A stretch of 64,000 nt of DNA from QHWT01 sp963755695 (GCA_963755695.1 CAVWLB010000008.1:1240001-1304000); one strand, 5' to 3'. Positions 45,425-53,875 are shown, counted from the first letter of the stretch. Notes: a model not told the origin generated them from the letters alone. A program made the numbers and translations.

Positions 45425-46156
45425 ATGGGTTTGATTACAACCAACGATCTCTGGAAAACGTACGTGATGGGCTCGGAGGAGATACACGCGCTGCGCGGTG
45501 TGTCGATCAACATCGAGCCCGGCGAGTACGTCGCCATCATGGGACCATCCGGTTCCGGCAAATCCACCCTGATGAACCTGGTTGGCTGCCTCGACACGCC
45601 GACGAAGGGCAGTTACCTGCTCAACGGCAAGGAAGTCGCGTCGATGAACGACGACGAGCTGGCGCGGATCAGGAACGAGGAGATCGGGTTCGTCTTCCAG
45701 ACGTTCAACCTGTTGCCGCGCGCGACGGCGCTGCACAACGTGGAGCTGCCGCTGGTATATGCGGGCGTCTCCTCCAAGGATCGCCAGGAACGGGCGCGAA
45801 CGGCGCTCGAGAAGGTGGAACTCACGTCGCGGGCCAGCCACCGGCCGAACGAGCTGTCGGGCGGCCAGCGTCAACGCGTCGCCATCGCCCGTGCGCTGGT
45901 CAACAACCCCTCAATTCTGCTCGCAGACGAGCCGACCGGCAATCTCGACTCGAAGACCGGCGTGGAAATCATGGCGGTGTTCGAACGTCTTCATGCTGCG
46001 GGCAACACTATCGTGCTCGTCACGCATGAAGCCGACATCGCGGCGCACGCACACCGCGTGATCCACATTCGCGACGGTCAGGTGGAGCGGGATGTGATCG
46101 GTGCGGCCGCTGTGCCCTCGGCAGTCGGCGGAGAGGCCAGCGGATCAATCGTCTAG
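45425..46156 (+). CDS. ABC transporter ATP-binding protein, LolD/MacB type
   Basis: A 243-residue stand-alone ATPase with Walker A GPSGSGKST, Q-loop IGFVFQTFNLLPRATA, signature LSGGQRQR, Walker B ILLADEPTGNLD and the switch His in VLVTHEAD. The pattern matches LolD/MacB/FtsE-like ATPases that drive lipoprotein release or mechanotransmission. The permease gene is not adjacent; downstream genes are on the other strand. It starts at ATG 45425 after an AAAGG-type ribosome site. The partner permease must be encoded elsewhere. Confidence 0.93.
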   Translation: MGLITTNDLWKTYVMGSEEIHALRGVSINIEPGEYVAIMGPSGSGKSTLMNLVGCLDTPTKGSYLLNGKEVASMNDDELARIRNEEIGFVFQTFNLLPRATALHNVELPLVYAGVSSKDRQERARTALEKVELTSRASHRPNELSGGQRQRVAIARALVNNPSILLADEPTGNLDSKTGVEIMAVFERLHAAGNTIVLVTHEADIAAHAHRVIHIRDGQVERDVIGAAAVPSAVGGEASGSIV

Positions 46157-46170
46157 GGCAGATCCTTTGA

Positions 46171-47049
46171 CTACACCGCGGCGAGGTGGCCCGCCGCAAC
46201 CTCGCGCAGCGGGGCCGCGCGATCGAAGCTCGCCGGATCCAGCACGATTCGCTGCCTTGGCGCATCCGGATCGGGTACGGGAATCGCTGACAACAGCGCG
46301 CGCGTGTAAGGATGCTGCGGCCGGGCGAACAGCTTGGCCGTCTCTCCCATTTCCACGATCTTTCCCAGATACATCACGGCGACGCGGCTGCAGATGTGTT
46401 CCACCAGCCGAAGATCGTGGGCGATGAACAGATAGGTGAGCTTCAACTGCTGCTGCAGATCCATCAGCAGGTTCACCACCTGCGCCTGAACCGATACGTC
46501 GAGCGCCGACACCGGTTCGTCCGCGATGATGAACGACGGGTTCAGCGCCAACGCCCGCGCGAGACCGATGCGCTGACGCTGGCCGCCGCTGAACTCGTGC
46601 GGATGCCGCCGCAGGTGCTCCGGATTGAGGCCGACCAGCTCGAACAGTTCTCCCACTCGGGCCCGCCGTTCGGCCTTCGATCCGAGCCGGTGAATGATCA
46701 GCGGCTCCTCCACGATGTCGCCAACCCGCATCCGCGGGTTGAGCGAGGAGTACGGATCCTGAAAGACGATCTGCAGGTCGCGTCGCGCGCGGCGCAGATC
46801 TCCGCGCGACAGCTTCAGCATGTCCTTGCCGTCGAAGATGACGTCGCCAGAAGACGGCTCGATCAACCGCAGGATGCATCGCCCGGTCGTGGTCTTGCCG
46901 CTCCCGGACTCGCCGACGAGACCGAAGGTTTCACCGCGCTCGACGGCAAAGCTCACATCGTCAACTGCCCTCAAGATTGTGGACGCTCCGAAAATGCCGC
47001 GCCGGCGCGAAAACTCTTTCACCAGGTGGCGCACTTCGAGCAGCGGCAT
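46171..47049 (-). CDS. Oligopeptide/dipeptide ABC transporter ATPase, OppF type
   Basis: A 292-residue ATPase with Walker A GESGSGKTT, the family signature SGGQRQRIGLARALAL, Walker B FIIADEPVSALDVS and switch His LFIAHDLRLVE. The C-terminal PYTRALLSAIPVPDPD is typical of OppF/DppF. It starts one base into the OppD stop (TGATG), so the two are translationally coupled. In this family the pair forms the heteromeric nucleotide-binding part of a peptide importer. The permeases and the binding protein are not in the window. Confidence 0.92.
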   Translation of the reverse strand: MPLLEVRHLVKEFSRRRGIFGASTILRAVDDVSFAVERGETFGLVGESGSGKTTTGRCILRLIEPSSGDVIFDGKDMLKLSRGDLRRARRDLQIVFQDPYSSLNPRMRVGDIVEEPLIIHRLGSKAERRARVGELFELVGLNPEHLRRHPHEFSGGQRQRIGLARALALNPSFIIADEPVSALDVSVQAQVVNLLMDLQQQLKLTYLFIAHDLRLVEHICSRVAVMYLGKIVEMGETAKLFARPQHPYTRALLSAIPVPDPDAPRQRIVLDPASFDRAAPLREVAAGHLAAV

Positions 47050-48206
47050 CAGCTATTGCCCTTCACGCGCGTCTCGGGGAAGACTTCGGGATCGACGGCG
47101 GCGCTGTACAAGTAGCAGCGGGCAGTGTGTGAATCGGGATTTGACATTCTCGTTTCGGTCGTCCGGGCCTCGGACCTCGAACTTCGGACCTCGATGGTCG
47201 TTACCCCGGGTACCGCCTGGTCGCAGGGCTCGAACCGCTTCGGGCACCTTGGCGCGAATGGACATCCCGGCGGCAGCTGACCGAGCGGCGGAACGGTTCC
47301 CTGGATCGCCGTGAGCCGGGATCCGCGCAACCCGCCAGGGATGGACGCGAGCAGGCCCTGGGTGTAGGGATGCCGCGCGTCGCGAAACAACTCGCGAACC
47401 GGCGCCTCTTCGACAATCCGTCCCGCGTACATCACGGCCACCCGATCTGCCATTTCGGCGACGACGCCGAGGTCGTGCGTGATGAGCAGCAGCGCGAGAC
47501 CAAAGCGCTTCTTGAGATCGCGCAGCAAATCCAGAATCTGTGCCTGAATCGTCACGTCGAGCGCGGTCGTCGGCTCGTCTGCAATCAGCACCGACGGATT
47601 GCACGCGAGCGCCATGGCAATGAGCGCGCGCTGTCGCAAGCCGCCCGACAGTTGATGCGGATAGTCGCGAACGCGCCGATCGGGCTCAGGGATGCTGACC
47701 GCGGCGAGCAGATCGATTGCCCGTTGCCGCGCTGCGCGGCCGCGCGCTTCGCGGTGCACGATCAAGGTCTCCGCAATTTGATCGCCGATCGTGAAGACGG
47801 GATTCAAGGCGGTCATCGGTTCCTGAAATACCAGCGCGAGCTCGGCGCCGCGGACGCGCTGCATGTCGCGTTCGCCGAGGGTGAGCAAATCGCGTCCGTT
47901 GAACAGGACCCGTCCGCTCGCGATTCGCCCTGGTCTCTGAACGAGCCGGAGGAGCGACAGCGCCGTCACCGACTTGCCGCTGCCCGACTCGCCCACCAGG
48001 CAGAGCGTCTCTCCTGCATTCAGCTGGAAGCTGACGTCGATCACCGCCGGTGCGGTTCCGCCAGGAAGGTCGAAGACGGTGTTAAGGCGCTCGACTGACA
48101 ACAGCCGGGGGCCGAGGCCCGAGGCCCGAGGCCCCGACAGCCCTGCCTCGGTCGGCGTCTCGTCGGACCTCGGACCTCGGACCTCGGACCTCGGCTGCTC
48201 AGACAT
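47049..48206 (-). CDS. Oligopeptide/dipeptide ABC transporter ATPase, OppD type
   Basis: About 385 residues from ATG 48206. Walker A is GESGSGKSV, the signature LSGGLRQRALIAMALAC, Walker B VLIADEPTTALDVT, and the C-terminal cysteine motif PGCPFAPRCPKRFEPC marks OppD/DppD proteins. The first 35 residues (EVRGPRSDETPTEAGLSGPR) and a stretch near the end (EVRSSRSEARTTE) are encoded by repeat words, not by family sequence. The normal OppD start would be at LSVERL, where a TTG could serve. It overlaps the mutase stop by eight bases and the OppF start by one. Confidence 0.9.
   Translation of the reverse strand: MSEQPRSEVRGPRSDETPTEAGLSGPRASGLGPRLLSVERLNTVFDLPGGTAPAVIDVSFQLNAGETLCLVGESGSGKSVTALSLLRLVQRPGRIASGRVLFNGRDLLTLGERDMQRVRGAELALVFQEPMTALNPVFTIGDQIAETLIVHREARGRAARQRAIDLLAAVSIPEPDRRVRDYPHQLSGGLRQRALIAMALACNPSVLIADEPTTALDVTIQAQILDLLRDLKKRFGLALLLITHDLGVVAEMADRVAVMYAGRIVEEAPVRELFRDARHPYTQGLLASIPGGLRGSRLTAIQGTVPPLGQLPPGCPFAPRCPKRFEPCDQAVPGVTTIEVRSSRSEARTTETRMSNPDSHTARCYLYSAAVDPEVFPETRVKGNS
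47145..47198. repeat. 'cctcggacctcg' words inside the OppD gene end
   Basis: Words such as GGCCTCGGACCTCGAACTTC and CTTCGGACCTCGATGG run through the last OppD codons. They give the EVRSSRSEAR insertion between the family domain and the C-terminus. The same words are found at 48100-48198. Confidence 0.65.
48100..48198. repeat. 'cctcggacctcgg' repeat at the mutase/OppD junction
   Basis: Four back-to-back copies of CTCGGAC(C) lie at about 48165-48195, with CCGAGGCCCGAGG words just beside them. The copies are in the coding sequence of the OppD N-terminus, so they are translated as GPRSEVRGPR-like words. The tract ends where the mutase stop overlaps the OppD ATG. Confidence 0.8.
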
Positions 48207-49695
48207 CAATCTCCCTATGCTCCCCGAAAACCGTTCGCATCGTGTCGGAGATCTCTCCGACCGTGGCGTGCGCTTCGACGGCGCGGATGACGTGCGGGAC
48301 CAGGTTGTCGCCGGCGCGCGCGGCCGTCTCCACCGCTTTCATCGATTCGCGCCACGTCCGGTCGTCCCTGGCCGCGCGCAGGCGGCGGACGCGATCGATC
48401 TGGCGCGTCTCGATCTCCGGGTCGATGCGGAGGACATCGATGGTCGCCTCTTCATCGGTAGCGTAGCGATTGACCCCCACGACTACTGAATTGCCCGAAT
48501 CGATTTTCTGCTGAGCGCGATACGCGGCATCCTGAATCTCACGCTGGATGAATCCGGACTCAATAGCCGCCAGCGTGCCGCCAAGGCTGTCGATCTTCTC
48601 GATGATCGACGCCGCGTCCCGCTCGATCCGGTCGGTCAGCTCCTCGATGGCGAAGGAGCCTCCGAGCGGATCGACGGTGTTCGCAACGCCGCTCTCGTAC
48701 GCGATGATCTGCTGTGTCCTGAGCGCGACGCGCGCCGACTCCTCGGTCGGGAGCGCCAGGGCCTCGTCGCGGCCGTTGCAGTGCAGCGATTGGGTTCCGC
48801 CGAGGACCGCAGCAAGCGCCTGCACGGCGACGCGAACGATGTTGTTGTCGGGTTGTTGCGCGGTGAGGGTGCTGCCGGCGGTCTGGGTGTGGAAGCGAAG
48901 CTGCTGCGCGCGGGTATTCTTCGCACCGAACCGATCCCGCATCACCTTCGCCCAGAGACGCCGCGCCGCACGGAACTTCGCGATCTCTTCCAGGAAATCG
49001 TTGTGCGCGTTGAAAAAGAACGACAGCTGCTGGCCGAAGCCGTCGACGGCAAGGCCGGCGTCGATCGCCGCCTGCACGTAGGCGATCGCGTTGGCGAACG
49101 TGAAGGCCACCTCCTGCACCGCGGTCGCGCCCGCCTCTCGGATGTGATACCCGCTGATTGAAATCGTGTTCCAGTTCGGGAGCTCGCGCTCGCAGTAGGC
49201 AAAGATATCGGTGACGATCCGCAGCGAGGCACGGGGCGGATAGATGTAGGTGCCGCGCGCGACGTATTCCTTCAGAATGTCGTTCTGGATCGTGCCGGAG
49301 AGCGCGTGCGGATCGATGTCGCGCCTGCGCGCGACCGCAACGTAGAGCGACAGGAGGATGATCGCGGTGGCGTTGATGGTCATCGAGGTCGACACGCGAT
49401 CGAGCGGGATGCCGGCGAACAGCTCCTCCATGTCGGCAATCGAGTCGATCGCGACGCCTACGCGTCCGACTTCCCCCTCGGCCAGCGGATGATCCGAGTC
49501 GTATCCCATCTGGGTGGGGAGATCGAACGCGACACTGAGACCGCTGACCCCATGGCCCAGCAAATATCGATAACGCTGGTTCGATTCGGCCGCCGTCCCG
49601 AACCCCGCGTATTGCCTCATCGTCCAAAGGCGGCCGCGGTACATGGTGGGCTGGATGCCGCGAGTAAAGGGAAAAACGCCGGGGAGTTCGTCCAT
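48199..49695 (-). CDS. Methylmalonyl-CoA (or isobutyryl-CoA) mutase, large subunit
   Basis: A 498-residue catalytic subunit of a B12-dependent acyl-CoA mutase: GIQPTMYRGRLWTMRQYAGF, GLSVAFDLPTQMGYDSDHP, QLSFFFNAHNDFLEEIAKFR and SLHCNGRDEALALPTEES are family hallmarks of the TIM-barrel part. The cobalamin-binding domain (DxHxxG) is absent, so a separate small subunit is needed and is not in the window. The enzyme rearranges acyl-CoA carbon skeletons, feeding propionate or branched-chain breakdown. The start is ATG 49695 (GTG 49701 is also possible). Its stop overlaps OppD, making an unusual operon with a peptide importer. Confidence 0.92.
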   Translation of the reverse strand: MDELPGVFPFTRGIQPTMYRGRLWTMRQYAGFGTAAESNQRYRYLLGHGVSGLSVAFDLPTQMGYDSDHPLAEGEVGRVGVAIDSIADMEELFAGIPLDRVSTSMTINATAIILLSLYVAVARRRDIDPHALSGTIQNDILKEYVARGTYIYPPRASLRIVTDIFAYCERELPNWNTISISGYHIREAGATAVQEVAFTFANAIAYVQAAIDAGLAVDGFGQQLSFFFNAHNDFLEEIAKFRAARRLWAKVMRDRFGAKNTRAQQLRFHTQTAGSTLTAQQPDNNIVRVAVQALAAVLGGTQSLHCNGRDEALALPTEESARVALRTQQIIAYESGVANTVDPLGGSFAIEELTDRIERDAASIIEKIDSLGGTLAAIESGFIQREIQDAAYRAQQKIDSGNSVVVGVNRYATDEEATIDVLRIDPEIETRQIDRVRRLRAARDDRTWRESMKAVETAARAGDNLVPHVIRAVEAHATVGEISDTMRTVFGEHREIDV

Positions 49696-49859
49696 TGACA
49701 CTGGTTAGAGCATGAGTTTACAATGGTACCGCGTTCCAGCGCTGCAAACCCTTCATATGATTAACTTTGGCGCTCGATCCTACCGCCTTTCCCCAGGGTG
49801 GTAGTTCCGATCGAGATAACGCCACGGGTCCCAGCCGCGGCAGTGTGAGGAGGTCTCGA

Positions 49860-50180
49860 ATGGATGACGTCGTGAACCGGATGGCTAAAGAGCTCTCCGA
49901 CGCCATTGCTGCCGCCGTCGCAGAAGATGCGCGGGTGGAAGCGTGCCGTGAGCGCGCACGGGCTGCAGGCTTCGAGATGAAAGTCTCGCTCGAAGCCGTC
50001 ATCGGTTTTGTCAGCCGGACACAAACTGCCGCCCTCGCGCGCACCGCGCCGCAGCAGCAGCAGAAGGCCCTCGCGCCGGCGCCGCAGCGCCGGCACTTCG
50101 AGATCAGCGCGAACGACAAACGGTTCCTCCGTTCGTTGCGAATTGCCGCTGACGAGACTCAGGAAAAAGAAGTCGAATAA
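49860..50180 (+). CDS. Small conserved-looking protein of unknown function
   Basis: A 106-residue protein from ATG 49860, with an AGGAGG ribosome site seven bases upstream, which decides the start. The N-terminal half is helical (DDVVNRMAKELSDAIAAAVA, EACRERARAAGFEMKVSLEA), the middle is Gln/Ala/Pro-rich, and the end is charged (ISANDKRFLRSLRIAADE). No signal peptide or membrane helix is seen, so it is probably cytoplasmic. It is a single gene, divergent from the mutase operon, with a strong terminator behind it. I do not recognise a family. Confidence 0.75.
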   Translation: MDDVVNRMAKELSDAIAAAVAEDARVEACRERARAAGFEMKVSLEAVIGFVSRTQTAALARTAPQQQQKALAPAPQRRHFEISANDKRFLRSLRIAADETQEKEVE

Positions 50181-50182
50181 GA

Positions 50183-50230
50183 AGGCAGAAACCCACAAAC
50201 AGAAGACTGAAGGCGGAAGACAGCAGTCGG
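50183..50230. repeat. 'gaagactgaaggcgg' purine tract before the terminator
   Basis: Words GAAGGCAGAAACC, CAGAAGACTGAAGGCGG and AAGACAGCAGTCGG lie between the small gene and the terminator. They match the left arm of the 23118-23252 element. The right arm is absent here. Confidence 0.75.
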
Positions 50231-50264
50231 AAGGGCGGCTCGCTCACGCGCGCCGCCCTTTTTT
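50231..50264 (+). terminator. Rho-independent terminator
   Basis: A perfect nine-base stem AAGGGCGGC / GCCGCCCTT with a 12-base loop is followed directly by TTTT. It lies 50 bases after the small-protein stop and just before the convergent gpmA stop, so it could serve both strands. Confidence 0.9.
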
Positions 50265-50280
50265 GTCCCTTACAACCGGT

Positions 50281-51030
50281 TTACTTCCTCGCTGCTGATT
50301 GGGCCGCGACTGCTGCCGCGGCCCTTGCCGCTGCCTCGGGATCGCCCAGATAGTAATGGCGCCGCGGTTTCAGTTGGTCGTCGAGTTCATAGACCAGGGG
50401 AATTCCGGTCGGGATGTTGAGGTCGACGATCTCCGCATCGCTGACCTCGTCGAGGTACTTGACGAGCGCGCGCAGGCTGTTGCCGTGCGCGGCGATGAGC
50501 ACCCGCTTGCCGCCGGTGATTGACGGAGCGATCGTGTGGTGCCAGTACGGCAGGAAGCGGGCGACGGTGTCCTTCAGGGATTCGGTCAGAGGCATCTCTG
50601 AGGGGCTCAACGTCGCGTAACGCGGATCGCGCCCGGGATGACGGGGATCATCCGGTGAAAGTGGCGGCGGCGGAATGTCGTAACTGCGGCGCCAGATCTT
50701 CACCTGCGCCTCGCCGTGTTTCTCGGCGGTCTCGGCCTTGTTGAGCCCCTGGAGTGCGCCGTAGTGGCGCTCGTTCAGGCGCCAGTCCTTGGTGACGGGG
50801 ATCCACATCAGATCCATCACCTCGAGCGCCGACCACAGCGTGCGGATCGCCCGCTTGAGGACCGAGGTGTACGCGAGGTCGAAGGTGTAGCCGCCGTCCT
50901 TCAGCAGGCGTCCCGCTTCGAGCGCCTCATGGCGGCCGCGCTCCGACAGATCGACATCGGTCCACCCGGTGAACCGGTTCTCCTTGTTCCAGGTGCTCTC
51001 GCCGTGGCGTAACAGAACCACTGTATGCAT
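50281..51030 (-). CDS. gpmA: 2,3-bisphosphoglycerate-dependent phosphoglycerate mutase
   Basis: A 249-residue enzyme of glycolysis that interconverts 3- and 2-phosphoglycerate. The catalytic histidine is in LLRHGESTWNKENRFTGW at residue 8, the second in IAAHGNSLRALVKYL, and the intermediate-binding ERHYGALQGLNK is also present. Length is the standard bacterial form. The start is ATG 51030 (MHTVVLLRHGES); longer frames run into repeat. It lies downstream of eno on the same strand, so two consecutive lower glycolysis steps are together, and a repeat separates them. Confidence 0.95.
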   Translation of the reverse strand: MHTVVLLRHGESTWNKENRFTGWTDVDLSERGRHEALEAGRLLKDGGYTFDLAYTSVLKRAIRTLWSALEVMDLMWIPVTKDWRLNERHYGALQGLNKAETAEKHGEAQVKIWRRSYDIPPPPLSPDDPRHPGRDPRYATLSPSEMPLTESLKDTVARFLPYWHHTIAPSITGGKRVLIAAHGNSLRALVKYLDEVSDAEIVDLNIPTGIPLVYELDDQLKPRRHYYLGDPEAAARAAAAVAAQSAARK

Positions 51031-51220
51031 CGGTGTTCCCTTATCGCGGCACAACGGCCACAGAACAACACAGAAGAACACCCAAAACCAGTCAAAAACA
51101 CAATGAGTTATCTGTGTTCTTCAGTGTTGCTCTGTGGCTTCTTCGTCTTCAGTGTTCTTCTGTGTTTTTCTGTGTTTTTCTGTGTATTTCTGTGGCCTTG
51201 CTGTGGCCGTCCCGTGGCCT
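51031..51220. repeat. 'acagaagaacac/gtgttcttctgt' inverted repeat
   Basis: CACAGAACAACACAGAAGAACACC on the left is matched by CTGTGTTCTTCAGTGTTGCTCTGTGG on the right, giving a long imperfect fold-back. Then several GTGTTTTTCT words follow. The tract fills the 190 bases between eno and gpmA, and its AT content is higher than the genes around it. Confidence 0.8.
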
Positions 51221-52537
51221 TCACCCGTGTTTCGCTGTGGCCTTGACCGCGGCACGTCCCGCGTACTTGCCGCGCGAGCCGAGTTCTTCTTCGATCCGGA
51301 GCAGCTGGTTGTACTTCGCCACGCGATCGGTGCGGCTTGCCGAACCGGTCTTGATCTGCCCGGCGCTGGTCGCGACGGCGAGATCCGCGATCGTCGTGTC
51401 CTCGGTCTCGCCGGAGCGATGCGAGATGACGCTCGCGTAGCCGGCGTCTCGGGCCATCGCGACCGCATCGAGAGTCTCGGTGACGGTCCCGATCTGGTTG
51501 AGCTTCACGAGCAACGCGTTCGCCACTTTCTCGGCGATGCCGCGCTCGAGGATCTCCGGGTTGGTGACGAATACGTCGTCACCCACGAGTTGCACGCGAT
51601 TGCCGAGCGCCGCGGTGAGCGCCTTCCAGCCATCCCAGTCGCCTTCCGCGAGACCATCCTCGATCGAGATGATCGGGTACTGCCGGACCCAATCCTCGTA
51701 CAGCTTGACCATCTGGTCGGCGGTGCGCGGCTCGTCGCCGGACTTCTTGAACTCGTAGCGCTTGCCGCTCTCGTCCCACAATTCGCTCGACGCGACGTCG
51801 AGCGCGACGAACACGTCCTGTCCGGCCTTATAGCCGGCCTGGGTGACCGCTTCGAGCACCACCTCGACCGCTTCGCGGTTCGACGACAGGCTGGGAGCGA
51901 AGCCGCCTTCGTCGCCGACCCCGGTCGAATGCCCCTTCTTTTTGAGGATGCCGCGAAGAGTATGGAAGATCTCGGCGCCGGTGCGGAGCGCCTCGGCAAA
52001 CGAGGCCGCGCCGACCGGCATCACCATGAACTCCTGGAAGTCGACGCTGCTGTCTGCGTGGGCGCCGCCATTCAGGATGTTCATCATCGGCACCGGCAGC
52101 AGTCTGCCGGCGGCATCGGCTTTCTTCTCGTAGAGGCGCGCGAGGTGCGCGTACAGCGGCATGCGCGCATTCGACGCATTGGCGCGCGCCAGTGCCATTG
52201 AGACGCCGAGCAGCGCGTTCGCTCCGAGCCGTCCCTTGTTGGGCGTTCCGTCGAGCGAAATCATGTGTTCGTCGATCGCGCGTTGATCGGACTTCCTACC
52301 GGCGAGCGCCTTGGCGATTTCACCGTTGACGTTAGCGACCGCCTTGGACACGCCCTTCCCGAGGTACCGCTTCTTGTCGCCGTCACGCAGTTCGAGGGCC
52401 TCTCGAACGCCGGTCGACGCTCCCGACGGCACCGCCGCGCGCCCGACGATCCCGCCCTCGAGCGTGACCTCGACTTCGACGGTCGGGTTGCCACGCGAGT
52501 CGAGGATTTCCCGACCGTGCACCTTCTCTATCTTCAT
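51221..52537 (-). CDS. eno: Enolase
   Basis: A 438-residue enolase, converting 2-phosphoglycerate to phosphoenolpyruvate in the cytoplasm. It starts MKIEKVHGREILDSRGNPTV, and has GANALLGVSMALARANA, DEGGFAPSL, VALDVASSELWD, ISIEDGLAEGDWDGW, the enolase signature around LLVKLNQIGTVTETLDAV, and SHRSGETEDTTIADLAVATS. All metal-binding acidic residues and the catalytic lysine (KLNQ) are present. The start is ATG 52537; an upstream frame would begin in repeat. It precedes gpmA and follows glgC on the same strand. Confidence 0.97.
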   Translation of the reverse strand: MKIEKVHGREILDSRGNPTVEVEVTLEGGIVGRAAVPSGASTGVREALELRDGDKKRYLGKGVSKAVANVNGEIAKALAGRKSDQRAIDEHMISLDGTPNKGRLGANALLGVSMALARANASNARMPLYAHLARLYEKKADAAGRLLPVPMMNILNGGAHADSSVDFQEFMVMPVGAASFAEALRTGAEIFHTLRGILKKKGHSTGVGDEGGFAPSLSSNREAVEVVLEAVTQAGYKAGQDVFVALDVASSELWDESGKRYEFKKSGDEPRTADQMVKLYEDWVRQYPIISIEDGLAEGDWDGWKALTAALGNRVQLVGDDVFVTNPEILERGIAEKVANALLVKLNQIGTVTETLDAVAMARDAGYASVISHRSGETEDTTIADLAVATSAGQIKTGSASRTDRVAKYNQLLRIEEELGSRGKYAGRAAVKATAKHG

Positions 52538-52596
52538 CAACAATTGAGACTCCGTGGCCTCAGTGGTCTTCAGTGACGATGGCATTCCCTGGCCTC

Positions 52597-53865
52597 CTAG
52601 CTCTCCGAACCTCGCCGATCGAATTCCTTCTCGACGCGCAGCGCTTCTTCACCAATCACCTCGATGAACGGCTCTTCATCCTTGGTGACCACGACGATGC
52701 CCCGCTCGCTGACCGTGTGGCGACGGCGATCCTCTTCTTCGTTGTAACCAATACGCGCCCCGCGCGGGATGAACACGTCGCGATCGATGATCGCTCTGCG
52801 AATGCGCGCATGGCGCCCGACCCGGACGCCGGGCATGAGAATGCTCTGCTCGACTTCGCAGAAACTGTGTACCCGGACATTGGGGCAGAGGACGCTGCCG
52901 CGGACCGCGCTCCCGGACACGATGCAGCCTGCCGAAATGATCGAGTCGAGCGCCCGCCCGCAGCGGCGTCCCTCGTCGGCGAACACGAACTTGGCCGGAG
53001 GCGCCTGCACCTGGTGGGTGTGCAGCGGCCACTCCGGATCGTACAGGTTGAACTCCGGGTTGACCTGGCAGAGATCCATGTTCGCTTCGAAGTACGCATC
53101 GAGCGTGCCGATGTCGCGCCAGTACTTCGAGAGTTTCTTGTTCTCGTCGAGAAAGCGGTACGCGTAGATTGGCACCTTGGACATCAACGCCGGGATGATG
53201 TCCTTGCCGAAGTCGTGGCTGGTCTGCCGCCGCGCGTCTTCCTCGAGCGCCGGCACGACCACGCGCATGTCGAAGATGTAGATGCCCATCGACGCGAGCA
53301 CCTGCGTCCCCGGTGGCAAGTCGCGGGGCTTCTCGAGAAAGCCGCTCAACCGCCCTTCGTCGTCGACCTGCATCACGCCGAAGCGATGCGCTTCCTCCGA
53401 CGGCACTTCGATCACCGCGAGGGTTGCGCCGGCGCCGTGACCGAGATGGAAGCGCAGCATCTTGGCGTAATCCATCTTGTAGACGTGATCGCCGGAAAGC
53501 ACGAGCAGGTGTCGCGGCGTCTCCCGTTCGATCGAGTAGAGGTTCTGGTAGACCGCATCCGCCGTCCCCTGATACCAGTGCTCGCCGACCCGCTTCTGTG
53601 GATGGAGGACCTCGATGAACTCCCCGAGCTCGTCGGCAACCACGCTCCAGCCGAAGCGCAGGTGGCGGGTGAGCGACAGCGACTTGTATTGCAGCGCGAT
53701 GAAGATCTTGCGCAGGCCGGAATTGATGCAGTTGCTCAGGGTGAAATCAATGATCCGATACGGGCCACCAAAGTAGACGGCAGGCTTGGCGCGTTCCTTC
53801 GTCAGCGGAAACAGGCGCTCACCGACGCCTCCGGCCAGCACCATGACGACTGTGTCATCAAGCAC
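52597..53865 (-). CDS. glgC: Glucose-1-phosphate adenylyltransferase
   Basis: A 422-residue ADP-glucose pyrophosphorylase, the committed step of glycogen synthesis. The nucleotidyltransferase motif MVLAGGVGERLFPLTKERAK, the PAVYFGGPYRIIDFTLSNC region, HWYQGTADAVYQNL, LVLSGDHVYKMDYAKML and the C-terminal left-handed helix repeats (SVLCPNVRVHSFCEVEQSIL) are all present. Family enzymes are allosterically controlled by glycolytic metabolites, so eno and gpmA nearby make metabolic sense. With malQ at 7.3 kb it indicates glycogen storage. Confidence 0.96.
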   Translation of the reverse strand: MLDDTVVMVLAGGVGERLFPLTKERAKPAVYFGGPYRIIDFTLSNCINSGLRKIFIALQYKSLSLTRHLRFGWSVVADELGEFIEVLHPQKRVGEHWYQGTADAVYQNLYSIERETPRHLLVLSGDHVYKMDYAKMLRFHLGHGAGATLAVIEVPSEEAHRFGVMQVDDEGRLSGFLEKPRDLPPGTQVLASMGIYIFDMRVVVPALEEDARRQTSHDFGKDIIPALMSKVPIYAYRFLDENKKLSKYWRDIGTLDAYFEANMDLCQVNPEFNLYDPEWPLHTHQVQAPPAKFVFADEGRRCGRALDSIISAGCIVSGSAVRGSVLCPNVRVHSFCEVEQSILMPGVRVGRHARIRRAIIDRDVFIPRGARIGYNEEEDRRRHTVSERGIVVVTKDEEPFIEVIGEEALRVEKEFDRRGSES

Positions 53866-53875
53866 GGCGGACTCC

